This document shows, piece after piece, positions 1 through 13,160 of a stretch of DNA of 64,000 bases; position 1 is the stretch's first letter; every line of letters begins with the position of its first letter. The position numbers were made by a program, and so were the translations under genes. The stretch comes from Tenrec ecaudatus (Eukaryota > Chordata > Mammalia > Afrosoricida > Tenrecidae). The notes below the pieces were generated by a model that was not told where the DNA came from, made no database searches, and saw only the letters and a list, made by a program, of their open reading frames with translations. Location: NCBI RefSeq assembly GCF_050624435.1, contig NC_134546.1:79959700-80023699 (forward strand), read 5' to 3'.

Positions 1-848
1 TATTAAATAGTTTTAAATGAATAAAACCATAAAATAAATCCAGAGATGATCATGTACTGTAGTATGGAGACAAGACTGTAATATGTCAATAATATGTTTT
101 GTTGAATAAAATAGAGGGAAGGTTTGGGGGGGGAGGAGAGGTGATTTGTCCTTCAGGGGAAAGGACCAAAATATTTTGTAGGTTTAATATGGGGAGATTG
201 CAGTAGATGAAATGTCACACTTCTCATTTACAGATTTAAGGCACATATTCAAGAAATAAGTGGGAGTGCTGATAACAAAATTTTCGGCCAAGTTGAGACC
301 CAACAAAATAAAACCAGGATCTTGAAGGTCAGAACTTCTGAGTATGCACTGTTGTATCTGAAAACGTTGACCCTAATTATCCACTATTGGTAAGTGCCAA
401 TGCTACATGGCCACATATAGACTTACCCTGGTGCCTAGAGAGTAAAACTATTTCAAAAGTGTTAGGAAACAGATCTATAGGGCTAAGTACTATGAAACCC
501 ACTGGATCAGATATAAATGACCTCAGGAATAATGGTTTCAAGAAATAATAGCCACATAATTTACATGGAAAATCTTATGTCCTTGTTTCAGGCCAGGCTG
601 GTAGTGGTGCCATTATGAGTCACAACACACTGAACATAGTTCTAGTTATGATTTCTATAGACAATTTAATCACCTCAATATGTATGGGGTTCCCTGTGCA
701 GTTATCAGCTACCAAATGCCCTGTCTCACTATCACTTACAACATACATAGTTAGTGGTCCTCCTGAAAGGAGTCTCTGCTCTTCCCTCAGAATCTACATT
801 GAAATACTACTCATGGGGTCACAAAATGCCACAGGCTCTTAAAAACCA
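1..848. other. no gene recognised
   Basis: AT-rich non-coding sequence with a short G-rich run near 125-140. The only reading frames are short and lack domain signatures. I could not assign it to a repeat family. Confidence 0.5.
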
Positions 849-3304
849 GTTGACACATTTTTTAAATCATTTTATTAGGGGCCATTACAACTCTTATCAC
901 AATTCATTCATACATCAATTGTGTACAGCACATTTGTACATTCATTGTTCTCATCATTCTCAAAACATTTGTTCTCCACTTAAGGCCCTGGCGTCAGGTC
1001 CTCATTCTTTCCCCCTCCTCCCCACTCCCTCATGAACCTTTGATAATTTATAAATTATTATTTTGTCATGTATTTCCCTATCCAATGTCTCCCTTCATCC
1101 ACTTTTCTGTTGTCTATCCCCCAGGGAGGAGGTTACATGTAGATCCTTGTAATCGGTTCCCCTTTTCCAACCCGCTCTCTTTCTACACTCCCAGTATGAC
1201 CACTCACACCACTGGTCCTGAAGGGATCATCCACCCTAGATTCCCTGTCTTTCTGGTTCCTATCTGTACCACAGTACATTCTCTGGTCTAGCCAGACTTG
1301 CAAGGTAGAATTGGGGTGAGGACGAAGCATTTAGGAACTAGAGGAAAGTTGTATTTTTCATCATTGCTACATCACACCCTGAGTCTCCTCCCCGAAACTC
1401 TTTTGTAAGGGGATCTCCAGTGGCCTACAAATGGGCTTTGGGTCTTCACTCTGCACTCCCCACCATCTCAGTCACTGTGGCAAGATGTTTTGTTCAGATG
1501 ATGCCTGATACCTGATCTCTTCGACACCTCATGATCTCATGATCAAACAGGCTGGTGTACTTCTTCCATGTGGGCTTTGTTGATTCTGAGCTAGATGGCT
1601 GCTTGTTTATCTTTAAGCCTTTAAGACCGCAGACACTATTTCTTTTGATAGTCGGGCACCATCAGCCGACATGTTGCAATCACATCTTGGAGCACTGTGT
1701 TGAAGTCTGGTTCCTTTTTCCCTGTGGAGATAACTACCACACCCTCCCGTTGGGTGGGTTAGTGCCCTGTGCCCCCGCTACCCATTTCATTTTTATTACT
1801 TTTTTTCCTTTTGCCCAGCTATTTTTTAGGTGTCTACCATGTGTACTCCTGTATTTGGGCTGGTCCCTGCCATATTACCTGGTCCTCACCCCAGGAATGT
1901 TTGTATACAGTAGCTTTTGTCCTAGGCCTTTTAATTTTTTTTTAAAGCTTACCTCAGCGGACTCATGTGGTACTTGTCCTTTTGTGCTTCACTTACTTTG
2001 TTTAGCATGATTTCCTCCAGTACTTCCCATGCAGCATTGTGCTTATATGTTCATCACTGCTTTTTAGTGATGCATAGTACTCCATTGTATGCATATACTA
2101 CAGCTTTTTAATCCAATCATCACTTGATGGAAATTTGGGTTGTTTCCAACTCAGCATTTGTGAACTGTGCCACAATGAACATTGGAGCACATATGTCTGG
2201 CCTTGGTTTGTTTCTTGCCTCTTTTGGGTATATGCCTAGTAGGGGGATGGCTGGGTCATATAGTAGCTTGATTTCCATCTATTTAGATATTGCCAAATTG
2301 ATTTCCATAGGGGATGTACATGCTTACACGTCCACCAGCAGTGGATGATAGTTTCTGTCTCCCCACAGCCCCTCCAACACTTTTTGCTTTCTGATTTTTT
2401 GAATTGGGCTACGTTTCAGGGTTTTAGGTGGTACCTCATTGTTGTTTTAATTTGCATTTCTCTTATGACTAAAAATCGGGAACATTTTCTCATATGTTTG
2501 TTGGCCATTCCGAATTATGCCCCTATGGAACTTCTGTTCAGGTCCTTTGCCCACCTCTAATTGGGCTATTTTTTGTTTTTGTTTTCAGAAGCTAGCAGAG
2601 TATTGTAGATTTTAGTAATAAGGCCTTTGTCTGATGTGTCATTGCTAAAGATGTTTTCCCAGTCCATGGACTCTCTTATTACTCTCTTGGTGAATTCTTT
2701 AGATGTCCACAGTGTTTTATCTTCAGTATATCCCATTTGTCAATTTGTGCCTCCTCTGTGTTTGTGTCCTTCCCTATTTCTGATAGCCTGTGTATTCCCT
2801 GAGCCAAAGTTCTCAAGTTGGTCCCAATTCCCTCATTGATGGCCCTAATAGTTTGGGGTTTAACTTCAAGGTCTGTGATCCACCTTGAGTTTATTCTTGT
2901 GCATGCAGTGAGATAAGGGCCATGCTTCATTCTTTCCAGCACTACTTGTTAAAGAAGGCATCTGTTTCCCATTTGATATTTTTGGGGCCCTTAACAAAGA
3001 TCAGTTGTCTGTATGCTGATGCTTTTATTTCTGGGTTTTCAGTTCTTTTCCATTGGTCTGAGTATCTGTCATTGTCCCAGTAACATGTGGTTTTGACAAT
3101 TGTGGCTATACAGAATGTGCTAAAGTCAGGTAAAGAAATCCCTCCCACTGTGTCCTCTTTGAGGCGTTCTCTGCTAATTCTTGGCTTCTTCCCTCTCCAT
3201 ATGAGGTTGGTAATCATTTTTTCCATTTCTTTGAAGAAAGATGAGGGTACTTGTATCGGGATTGCATTAAAATTATATAGTGCCTTTGGCAGAACTGACA
3301 TCAA
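849..3304 (-). mobile_element. L1 LINE, 3' part (ORF2 C-terminus plus 3' UTR), antisense
   Basis: Minus-strand frames at 2942-3304 and 2679-2942 read as the C-terminal part of L1 ORF2, with 'LPDFSTF' and 'NIKWETDAFFNK' type blocks. ORF2-like sequence continues, with stops and frameshifts, down to about 2040. Below that comes a long 3' UTR whose last ~950 bp (849-1790) match the repeat found many times elsewhere in this window. This copy shows that the abundant repeat ending in an AATAAA-like A-rich tail is the 3' UTR of an L1. The tail at 849-870 is T-rich on the plus strand, as expected for an antisense insertion. It is an inactive fossil. Confidence 0.85.
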
Positions 3305-3399
3305 AATAATTCAATAAGAGAATTAATAATTATCTCCTGGACTGGAAAATAATCATGACCAATGACACAGGGGCAATTACATACCTCTAAAATATATAG

Positions 3400-4345
3400 A
3401 ATGATGCAAGACTTTAATAAGAAAAAAACCCCAAATAACTCAACAATAAATGCAGTAAAATATTATACCTAGACAGTTAACCAAAACAGGCATCCAAATG
3501 TCAAATAGACACATTAAAAATGTTCTTGATCTAGTGAGTGCTTGGCTTGCAGCAACCATAGAAAATGTTCATGATCATGAGACATACAGAAGATGCAGAT
3601 TCGAAAGAAAGTAGATAGATCATTTTACACTGAAAATGGTAGCCCATGAAAAGAAAGAAAAACAGAAGTAAATGTACCGGAGAAGAAGCAGAGAGATTGG
3701 AACTCTCAGACAATGCTGCTGGTAGTTCTGTCCAACTACTTTGCAAAGTGACATGGTGATACCACAAACAAATGGGACAATACATTACATGCACTGCAGC
3801 AATGCTTTTAGTGGATATACTAAGATGACAAATTAAGGATAGAAATATGAACGCCCATGTTAATCAAAGTACTCTTCAAAATATCAAGAAATTGGCAATA
3901 ACCAAAAGCCAATGAATAGAAGATTGGATAAAGCAACTTTGGTACCTACACACAATGGGATACTATATATGTGTAGGAAATACTGTAACACCGACGAAGC
4001 TCATCACTACACAGACAGACCTACAGAACGCTATGCTGAGTTAAAGTAGTCCATCTCAAAAGGACAAATATTGCATGAGACCACTATCAGCATAAACATC
4101 AACTCAGAGTCTGACACCTCTTCTCAGATTAGGCAATCATTTCATATGATGCCCCAGGCAATGTTGTTACATGACTCTAATGTTTATTACTCTATGACAT
4201 TTATATCTCAAAAATATAAAATGAAAATAGTGCTTCAATGGAAGATCCACCTTGGATGGGGACATCTGGGCATTTAGCAGGAAAGGGGAAAGACCAAATA
4301 ACTTTTGCAATGCAGCAGCAGCGTAGGGTTAGCTCAGCTCAATTT
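3400..4345 (+). mobile_element. old L1 fragment, ORF2 C-terminal region
   Basis: Sequence around 3840-4080 has the L1 ORF2 3'-end pattern ('caaaagccaatgaata', 'acacacaatgggatac'), but no frame stays open. The left boundary is approximate. It is diverged and dead. Confidence 0.6.
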
Positions 4346-5300
4346 AATAGTATAACTTACTTTGCTATTATTAAAGGAATGGAAATATTCCATTGGACTT
4401 AAAGATGGGATATCCTGGTATGGGAGGCACAGATGACTGGTAACCCAAAGCCATGGGCTTCAGAATATGATGCAAGGATTTCAAATTGTAAGGCCAAATT
4501 CAGAGGAGGGAATGTTATTAGAGGTTCAATCTGTGGGTATCGGAGTTGAAGTTCTTTCTTTGTTTCTTTTGCTTGGCTTTTCACTCTCCAGAAACAAACA
4601 TAAAAAATCCCCAAACCTCACTTGCCTTTCCAGCATTCTCAGGTGCATTCAGGGTTATTATATTTGATGATTGTTAGTTTTGTGATGGGGCTTTGCTAAA
4701 GGGAGTGGTGATTAATCTAATCTTCTGACTTTGCATCATTTTTAAGGGAGCACCATGAACCAAAGTCTGGGTTGGGACCTTAAAAGTATCCATTTCTCTC
4801 CCTCAGGGGAATTATGGGCCCGGGAGAAATTTCTGACCCTTTCCAGGATAGAACTTCTTTTTCTTCCCTCATCCTCATCCCCTGCTCCCCCGCGCAAACC
4901 CACACACACATTTTTCACCAAGTTACAGTAGTTTTCCACATGTGACCATGACATCCTGTTTTGGTGTCAATCGCTTGTACACTTAGGCAATTATCTTATG
5001 GATGACAGGAGCTGTGTTATGGGAGGAAATACTGTTCCCTCTGTTCCTCTTGGTGTCTGTGTGGATTAATAAGTGCAGTAAACTCGTATAATCATGTTTT
5101 CCCAAACACTATAATTACCAGCTATTTGCCCCAGGACACTCACACCTTCCCCTCAGATATCTTTATAATAAAAGCATCTCCCAAAGAGCGCATTAGTCTG
5201 CTGATGAAGAGCAGCCTAGCCTAACCCTTAAACTCGAGGAACGAGAGTGCTCAGCCATGGGCTGCCCAGGTCTCCCCATTCACTGAGCAGGTGTGATTAT
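4346..5300. other. no gene recognised; 5' flank of the first IGHV relic
   Basis: Only short frames without domains. I see no clear octamer in the expected place upstream of the leader at 5313. Confidence 0.5.
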
Positions 5301-5312
5301 GCACAAGTCCCA

Positions 5313-5786
5313 GTGGAGTTTGCTGACCTAAGTTTCCCTGGTGGCTATTATAAAAAAGGAAGAAAAGATGGTGAACAAGATAAACAGTGGATATGTGTGA
5401 TAGTTTCCTGGACAGGATGTCTTTGTGTTTCCAGATGTCTAGGGTAAAGAGCAGCTGGTAGAGTCTGGGGGAGACCCAAGGCCGACTAAACAATGTCTGA
5501 CACTCTCCTGTCTCTCTTGTCCTGTCTCTGCATTTACCAGCAGCAGTTATGACATGGATTGCATCAGCCAGCTCCAGGGAAGGGCCTGCAGTGGGTCTCA
5601 ATTACTAGTACTAATGTTGGTACTACATCCTACATAAGCTCAGTGGGTGCCTGACTGGCAGTCCCCAGAGACAATGACAAGAAAATTCTCCATATTCAAA
5701 TAGTCAGGCTCAAAGTTAAGGACATAACCTGTATCACCAAAAGAGAGACACAGTAAAGGGAATCATTAAACGATTATACATAAATC
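5313..5786 (+). pseudogene. IGHV pseudogene, VH3-like (clan III), with leader, V exon and RSS
   Basis: The leader exon at 5313-5358 matches the VH3 leader layout, but its start codon is GTG and the donor after 'aaaaag' is GA instead of GT. The V exon begins after the acceptor 'tttccag' at 5434. FR1 reads as QLVESGGD ('cagctggtagagtctggg'), FR2 is recognisable ('ctccagggaagggcctgcag'), and FR3 is damaged by indels. An RSS follows: heptamer cacagta (5749-5755), a 22-bp spacer, and nonamer acataaatc (5778-5786). In life such a segment would encode the heavy-chain variable domain after joining to D and J. Lost start, lost donor and frameshifts make this one non-functional. Confidence 0.85.
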
Positions 5787-8640
5787 CCCATACAGTGGGA
5801 TACTGGACTACAATGATTGCTGAGGGCCCTCAGACCCAGGACTCAGTTCCAGCAGACCAAACAGAGAGGAGTTAAAAGCTGAATTCCTGTCTGTGTGAGG
5901 GGCTTCCTCTCTAGCTCACCATTTCCCTTGAGGATCTCTCTAGATATGTGATTTGTATCAAACACTAAAAGTCACACATGGAGGCACATCATGCAGAGGG
6001 AACAAGGCAAAGCTGACGGACCTGTCAGCTCTGATGCAACCCTGTCCCCAGTAACTGATATAAGGAGGAGAGGATATAGGATGGTCAAGATTTCCCTACA
6101 TTTTGCTCACTCCAGGGTAGACCAGCAAGAGCATAGTGGTAACCTCAAGCCATAATTGCTCATCAGAGCTGGCAGGTGGGTCTAAAAAACTGGTGGCCTA
6201 AATCCTGCTACCATCCTAAGCCACTGACTTGGAATCAGGACAGAAGAAATGATTAGTTTCAGAGGACATATTTGGGGCCCTTGGAATAATATGCTCCTGA
6301 GCTTGAAGCAAGGAGAGGTGCTTATTCCTGAGTGAAGCTCTACACTTTCCCTTGTGGGGCGGAGTGTATATAATTACCCAAAGTATTTTTAATGTGTCAG
6401 CTCTTAGAGACCATGCTAATTTAAATAATTTCATCTCATGATTTTAAGTTAAATATAAGGGAAAACCAATAAATTTTAATGTAACTTTCATTTTATTACT
6501 CTTTACTTTCAGGAGACACCCAAGCACCATGTTGGGGGAAAACTCAGTCCAAAGGAGAGATCCAGGTGCTATAACAAGGGCCTGGACCTCAGCCCTGTCT
6601 GCATTCCTATCTTACAACCAGGCCAGCATGCCAGACTTAAGACAAAGGCATCTTGGAAGAAAAGGCTCCATTCATCTGCTGAGCTTTTCAATTGGGCACT
6701 AGATAAGATATGGAATGGAACCATCTCCTCCATGCCATTTCTTAGACATAGAGTCAGAAAAAAACAGAAACAAAATTAGAATTCTTAGCTGCAAAGCTTT
6801 ATTCTTATTTACCAATTAACTGAACACAGCCAGTGTAAATTTCATTGTATATTCCATTGAACATATTTTAGATCATTTTGACATTCCAGAATATTGAGGT
6901 ACTTAGTGCATCTGAGTAAATGATTGACCAAATCAACCCCATGTTTGGTGCACTGGAAAACAAGCCCAGTACATCTGAGTTCAGAGGCCAAAATGTCGCT
7001 GGATAGTTCAGGGAGTACTCATGAGCTCACTCAGGATATGTTTAGTAGACCTGACATGAAAGTTATGTGCAGACAGTTAATGTCATCAGGTGACACTGAA
7101 GCACTTTCATACTAACCACTGTCATGAAATGAACTGAGATGACCATGCAGTCACAGTCAGACAGGAAGGTAACAGACTAATGTGCAGCTACGTCACAGGA
7201 GAGAACTTAAAACTGGTCAGCCAACAAGAAGTACAGATGCTATGAGGGGAGTTTCCTGAAATGACGACAAAGTGATGTCATATTAGTCTGCATTTGAAAA
7301 GTAAACTAACTCAATGACCTCCAAATGATCAATGATAATGTCCTGTGCTTGAATTCTTGGATTTTGGTGAAATTTATGATTCTTTTTTGCAAAGCAATGG
7401 CTGATTCCCCTCTGCAAATTCTGGGCCAGAGAATTCCAGGTGACCACAAGCATGTGCTCAGATCCTAACATCATTGATACATATATTTATACAGATATCT
7501 AAAAAATATTATAACTGGCCAGAAAATGAGTATGGACAACCCTAATCTGAGGAAAATAATCTTTGTTATGAGGGAGAAAAATGAGGAAGGAATCTGAATG
7601 GGGAATGGCTTTGTAAACTGCATGTTCAGAGACCGTCCCACAGATTACATAGTCAGTAAGATGAGCTATTTTCCTTGAGTCTAGGGAATAGACTCAAAGA
7701 TCACATCCCCGAATAGTTATCAGGGGCTGTGTCCAGGGAACAAATGGAGAGGCTGACTTTGGTTGGAAATGCTCACATTTTAGATGCAGCAGTGTCCCCT
7801 GGGAAAGGGACATTTTAAATAGTGTCTATGGTCATCCCTAATTTTGAGGATTATTTGCCTGGATAGATAATATTTTAATCCAGGGTGCCTGCTGGGTCTC
7901 AAGCAGATGTTTTTTTGTTCAAACCTGAAATATTGTTATTCTTATTCTGCCCGTTAACTTTGATTTTCCACTCACTGCTCTGTTGTATCTTTTTACTTGA
8001 TCTCCTGACTGGTTTTCCCAGAATTTTGGATGTGCTCTGGCAAACCAGGGATCTCTTATCTCACAGTCTTGCATCAATTAGATGTTATAGAGTTGAAACT
8101 ATTCTATTCTGGGGCCAACATTCTCCAGTTGGAAACCTCCTCCCTGTGACCTTATGACACTTGAATCTCTTTATTTACATTAAGATTGGTCTTAGTTATC
8201 AAAACCTGAGATGTGTTGTTTGTAGGAGTGCTGGAGTTGGTGATGGCAGTGGCTCAAAAAAAAAAAAAACCCTGAAGACTGAAGAGATTCATAAAGAAGT
8301 GTTGGTGTGGAAAGCAAAGATGTATGGAGACTGTGGGTGATGACGATACCCTGGTGTCAATCTGATGCTTTCAACAAATGATATCCTGTCCATTCTCTGA
8401 GGCACAGGACATACAAGAGCCCAAGGCAGGGCAGGGACCGTGAGGGGCTGGAGGGAGAGAATATTGAACTCATAAATAATGGGTTTTCCTTTGATCTTTA
8501 ATACACACCGCTTAGGTCATGTGCTCTCTCATTATAGACTATCAGGCATATGAGTTCAAACAAAGAGTTACCCTAAGCTCGGATCAGAAGGTAGAGGGTT
8601 GTCTTTCTCTATCACTTTCTGTTTATAAGGACTAGACTCC
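5787..8640. other. no gene recognised between the first two IGHV relics
   Basis: Non-coding spacer. Frames at 6924-7115, 7283-7474 and 7885-8157 are short and domain-free. A run of A at about 8257-8269 could be an old retroposon tail, but I could not define an element around it. Confidence 0.5.
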
Positions 8641-8645
8641 GTCAC

Positions 8646-8653
8646 ATGCAAAT
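8646..8653 (+). promoter_or_regulatory. immunoglobulin octamer ATGCAAAT
   Basis: Exact octamer, the Oct-1/Oct-2 binding site of V promoters, 86 bp upstream of the leader ATG at 8739. This is normal promoter spacing for an IGHV segment. Confidence 0.8.
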
Positions 8654-8738
8654 CATTCTTCAGGCACTAGGGTAAATTTCACCCTTGGGCTGGGAAAGGG
8701 CTGTAGGTCTCTTGGGAAAGCAGAGCTGGGGTCTAAAG

Positions 8739-9215
8739 ATGCTACTGCTGTGTGTTCTCCTGTACCCGGTGACAGTTCCCCAAGGTGGGAGATTCAGATA
8801 TCTGACTTGAATCTATGGGGATGGGTGTGACTTGAAGTGAATGACTAGAACCATCTTTTTTGTTTGCAGGTGTCTTGTCCCAGTTGCAACTTCAGGAGTC
8901 AGGTTCAGGACTGGTGAAGCCCTCCCAGAAGCTGTCCCTCACCTGCTCTGTCTCTGGGTTGTCCATCACAAGTAGTGGTTACTGCTGGAACTGGATGCGC
9001 CAGACATCGGGGAAGGGGCTGCGGTGGTTGGGACACATGCTTTAATGGTAATACATATTTTAGCCCATCATACCAAAGCCAACTCTCCATCACCAGAGAC
9101 ACATCGAAGAATCAGTTCTCCCTGCAGCTGAGCTCCATGACTGCTGAGGACATGGCCTGTATTACTGTGCAAGAGTTACAGTGAGGAGAAGTCAGTGTGA
9201 GCCCAGACACAAACC
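8739..9215 (+). pseudogene. IGHV pseudogene, VH4-like (clan II)
   Basis: The leader exon at 8739-8784 begins MLLLCVLLYPV and ends at a good donor (caag|gtggga). The acceptor is 'tttgcag' at 8869. The V exon reads [16 protein letters not shown], then LSLTCSVSG with the first conserved Cys, then [14 protein letters not shown] with the conserved Trp. An indel near 9040 in CDR2 shifts the frame. FR3 ([17 protein letters not shown]) is in another frame, and a one-base loss in 'gacatggcctgtattac' shifts it again just before the second Cys. Octamer, splice sites and RSS all survive, so only these two indels visibly disable it. The FR1 and FR3 sequence is typical of the human IGHV4 family. Confidence 0.92.
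9177..9215 (+). other. V-segment 23-RSS
   Basis: Heptamer tacagtg (9177-9183; consensus cacagtg, first base changed), exactly 23 bp of spacer, nonamer acacaaacc (9207-9215). The altered first heptamer base would be expected to impair RAG cleavage. Confidence 0.85.
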
Positions 9216-10455
9216 TCCCCTGCAGGGAAGACACTGGGTAGCAGGGGGCACGCAGGACCCACTAAGCACAGAGCTCAGCCCTAGACAGGCACAAATGAAT
9301 GACAGGGAGGATTTCCTGTTGGAATGAGGGATTCCTCTCTCAGCTGTCAGCATCTCCACGGACAGTTTTTCTTTTTCTCACTGCTGGCTTAAAAGGAGGA
9401 ACTAGTATTCTCTGGTTGTAGTACAAATAGTAAGTGACTCTAATAGTTCATTTTCATCCTATAGAACCCATTTTCCTTCTTGAAAACAGGTTATCATGGT
9501 AATTCTCACCTTATCTGTTACTCAAAACCTGTTGACAATGAAATGCAGTCATGTCCAGATTCATGCATTCAATGCATGATTTTAAATGTACTGAGCTCAG
9601 TGACCTCCTACTGCCCAGGATCAGGTCTGTGAAGGTTTCTTTCTGAATTGTTCTCTATGCACTCTTGGCAGAGAATGACTAATGATCTCTATGTCTCAGA
9701 AAATAGTTGTGGTGATTTCTGGGGCTAAATTTTTGACGTGTCCTTAGTGATGCTTGCTACACATTGTCTCCCTGGATGCACAGTATTCCAGGCATAGAGA
9801 GACCTCTGACACCGGGAAGGGGTGAACTGCAATGACCTGTCTGGTGGGCACAGTCATTAGTAAGATGATTCATTGGAGTCACAATGAAGGGAGAGCTCAT
9901 TGGAAGGACATCTTTGATTCCAAAAGATAGTAAATGTGTCACAAGAGGAGGAAATTGTAAACTACTTTCTCAGAATGCTCTTTAGGCCCTGTTTTCAGCA
10001 CAGGCAGGGAATGAAGTCAGTGATGCTTTCCTCTCAAAAGTTGTGGTTTCCCCACCTTGTCAGCACCTCTCTAGGGACACCGTACACAGTGACTCTTGGG
10101 AAACTTCGTGCACTGAAATCTGCCTTCTCTTCATTGGATTGGGCTTTGTCTGTCTTTCAACGTCTATCCAAAGGCAGACTTCAGAGTAATAAGTATTGAT
10201 GAGATCTCAGTTTACACTCCGGGATACTAACTAGTAGCATTTGTAGTCAAAATTAGAAATAGTTAATGCAAAAATGTATTCTCATGTTGACTGGAAATTT
10301 TCTCCACACACTCTAATGTATCTTGAAACTTTTCATTCTAACAAATACTCACAAATGTGTATTTATTCAATAAACATCCCTTAGAATGACCTCAAAAACG
10401 TTTCTATGCCAATATTATTGTTTGGAAGTAAATAATTATTAAGATTCTCAAGGAA
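9216..10455. other. no gene recognised; V 3' flank
   Basis: Non-coding. Frames at 9757-9942 and 9936-10199 have no domain signature. Confidence 0.5.
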
Positions 10456-10459
10456 AATG

Positions 10460-11150
10460 GAAAGAATGAAAAAAAGCATTAAGAAAAACAAGTGCAGAGT
10501 ATACAGACTTACAAAATCCTAACAAAAACAAAAATTAAGAGAAAACATATAAAATGAACTGAGAGCAGAAAAAGGGAGGGAAAAATCAATAATTCCACAA
10601 AGATAACCCAATGCATAATGACATGGAATGTAAATGGTTTCAATGCACCTCTAAAGTGGCAGGGAGAAGCACAATGGATAAGGAAACTTGATTCATAATT
10701 CTATGCTTACAAGAAACACATCTGAGACATAAAGAAAAGTATAATCTAAAAATGAAAGATAGAAGAAAATATATCAAGAAAATGGCAACAAAAATCAATA
10801 AAAAGCAATATTAACCAGTGAAAATTTTAAAATGGAGTACTAGGAATAAAAATTAATAATAAAATTGACTTCAAGGCCCAATCCTTAATGGGAAACAAAT
10901 GAGGGCATTATATGATAAAAAGAACAAAAGAGCAAGAAGAAAAAATAATAATAATAATAAATATATACGCACTCAGTGGCAGACCCTCAAGATATATTAA
11001 TCAAACTCTTATAGACTTAAGGAGAGAAATACATAATTTTACAGTAATAGAGTTAAATATGCCCCACTGGGTTTTACAGAACAACTCAAAAGATTATTTG
11101 GCTAATAAATCTGGGTAACACAATTTACTGACCTCATAGACATATAGGAA
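10460..11150 (+). mobile_element. L1 fragment, ORF2 N-terminal (endonuclease) region
   Basis: The pattern 'gcttacaagaaacacatct' followed by 'ataaatatatacgcactcag' and 'cttaaggagagaaat' is the ORF2 endonuclease region of L1. Many stops are present. It is cut off on the right at the LTR-like repeat near 11156. Confidence 0.75.
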
Positions 11151-11155
11151 ACATA

Positions 11156-11700
11156 CGGTGTAAGTCTGGGTAAACTAGAGAAACAAATTCACAGAAACTC
11201 ATATGTGTAAGAGAGAGGTTTATATAAAAGGTAAGTTTACATTAAGAAAGCTTCCCAACCCAGTGCTGTCCAAGCCCACAAGTCCAACATTAGCCCATGT
11301 GTCGGATACCTATCTACAAAGTCCTCCTCCATCTCACAAAACACACACAATGACGCTGACTACAGGAGGAAAGCCAAATCAGAGAGAATGTAAGCATCAC
11401 ACTGCTGGCATGGGTCTCCACATAGCTGCTTCAGCACCCAGGGGTGCATCAGGGTAGGTACATATGGCTTCTTCTCAGTGAGGTCTTTCAGGAAGTGAAC
11501 CTTGCCAGCTGAAACAGGGAACTGGCTAAGGCAGCTGCACCCTGGTCTAACCATCAGAGAGCAAGAGACCCAAGAACTCAAAAGGCAAGGCTCATGGAGC
11601 CATTTCTCTCTCTGCTCTTCATTGTGAATCCTGAGAGGTACTACTGCCAATCCTTGATTGTTTGGTTACCAAAATAAACTCTTTAATTTTTAACAGAAAC
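11156..11700 (+). repeat. LTR-like interspersed repeat, copy 1
   Basis: Begins 'tgtaagtctgggtaaac' and carries the family blocks 'gagaaacaaattcacag', 'agtccaacattagccca' and 'gggtctccacatagctg'. Related copies lie at 25558, 31480 and (inverted) 37582. There is no coding potential. TG...CA ends and short flanking duplications on other copies suggest a solo LTR, but I cannot name the family. Boundaries are approximate. Confidence 0.6.
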
Positions 11701-12769
11701 CCTTCTGCTCTTTGACAGGAATGATGGAAGATGAGATAGTATGCACATTTTTCTCAAGGCTGTTTATCAATCACTGCTACATCCAGAAAGGAAGGAAAGA
11801 AAGATGGGAATGAGGGAAGGATAGAGGAAGAGACGGAGCGAGAGGAATATAGAAGCAACAATACATGGAAATAGAGTTGCCATGTTAAGGAAATTTTATT
11901 TTTATTAATTTAGTAGCTAATCTTTGGTGACAAGTATGTATTTACTACCAATAAATTAGTCAAGAAAAATCAGATTCCAAAATAAGAACAATGATGTAAT
12001 ACCGTAAATTTCACACTTGCCCAAGGAACCTCCCCTGGGCTATGGCATATTGACACACGATGATGAAATATACATACCTCACATAGGGCTGATAATTATT
12101 CTGTATTTTTCTTCCTGATACTCTGTTGAGACATTTCTTTCTAGAAAAGTATACCATTCCACCAACCTACTATCAGTTATGTTGAAATATACTGGGCAAA
12201 CCTGCAGAGAAAGAAAAGTCCCAAGTTCAGGTCAACATGAAACAGAAATCATCAAATCAAATCAGAAGACACTTAGAAGGAGGAATTACGAAAAACCCAT
12301 CTCTTTTTAAAAGTCACAACCCCACCCTGATGCATACTCAGGAATGTTGCTGTGAAATTGGTACATAACCACTATCCCTTACATTTCTTTCGTGGTGTAC
12401 ATACCTAAAACTATAAACCACCCTCCTCACTGTTTTTTCCTTAAGGGGCTTGCCTTTGGGATTCTTCTGGCTCACTCCCTGATTATTCCAAGTAAAGCTT
12501 CCCCATTTCATTTTTATGCAGCCCCTTACACCCACGCCTTTGTTTCTCAGCAGGAGTTAGATTGGTATCTTGGGACCCACTTCCTCTTGTTGTGTGTTTA
12601 TACAACATGACATTACATATTCATCTGCCCCTGCCTCCCCCACTCCCTGAGAACTGTTATTCTACAAGAGCCTGTGAGGAGTACTGTTGTGTGTTTTGAC
12701 ATATTTTTGTTTATTAAGTTACCTTTGGGTTTGTTCCAATTTATATCAACACTGTGACCAAGAGAACAG
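11701..12769. other. no gene recognised
   Basis: Includes a purine-rich stretch around 11790-11850. No domain-bearing frame is present. Confidence 0.5.
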
Positions 12770-13160
12770 AGCACGGACTGATGTTGTGCCATCATCGCAC
12801 TTGCTATGCTTGATCTCATGGCTACACCTGTTGAATCAATCCATGCCACTGAGGAGCTTCCTCTTTTTCACTGACCGTCGACTTTACTGAGCATGGAGTC
12901 TTTTCCAGGTACTGCTCTCTCCTCATAGTTTGACCAAAGTATGTGAGGTGAAGTACCACCACTCTTGCTCCAAAGAAAGTCTCTGGTGTGCTTCCATTTA
13001 AGACAGATCAGTTTATTTTTATGACACTGCATGGTATTTTCAATATACTTCACCCACACTATCATCAAGGTGCATGAAGCACTACTCCAGTCCTCTTTCA
13101 CCACTGTCTAGCATTGACTTGCATATAATGTGATTGAAAGCCGTGACCCATGGTTATTTT
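12770..13160 (-). mobile_element. RTE (BovB-like) LINE fragment, antisense
   Basis: The minus strand corresponds to the C-terminal end of an RTE-clade reverse-transcriptase polyprotein. The blocks 'gaccaaagtatgtgagg' and 'ccatttaagacagatca' also occur in related form in the copies at 23165, 43073 and 51885. It is heavily mutated. RTE fragments of this type are common in afrotherian genomes. Confidence 0.65.

Noticed and set aside
849-2010. abundant repeat first considered as an independent RTE element
   Set aside because: At 849-3304 it is continuous with L1 ORF2, and its copies end in A-rich tails with target-site duplications; the true RTE fragments (12770, 23165, 43073, 51885) are a different sequence.
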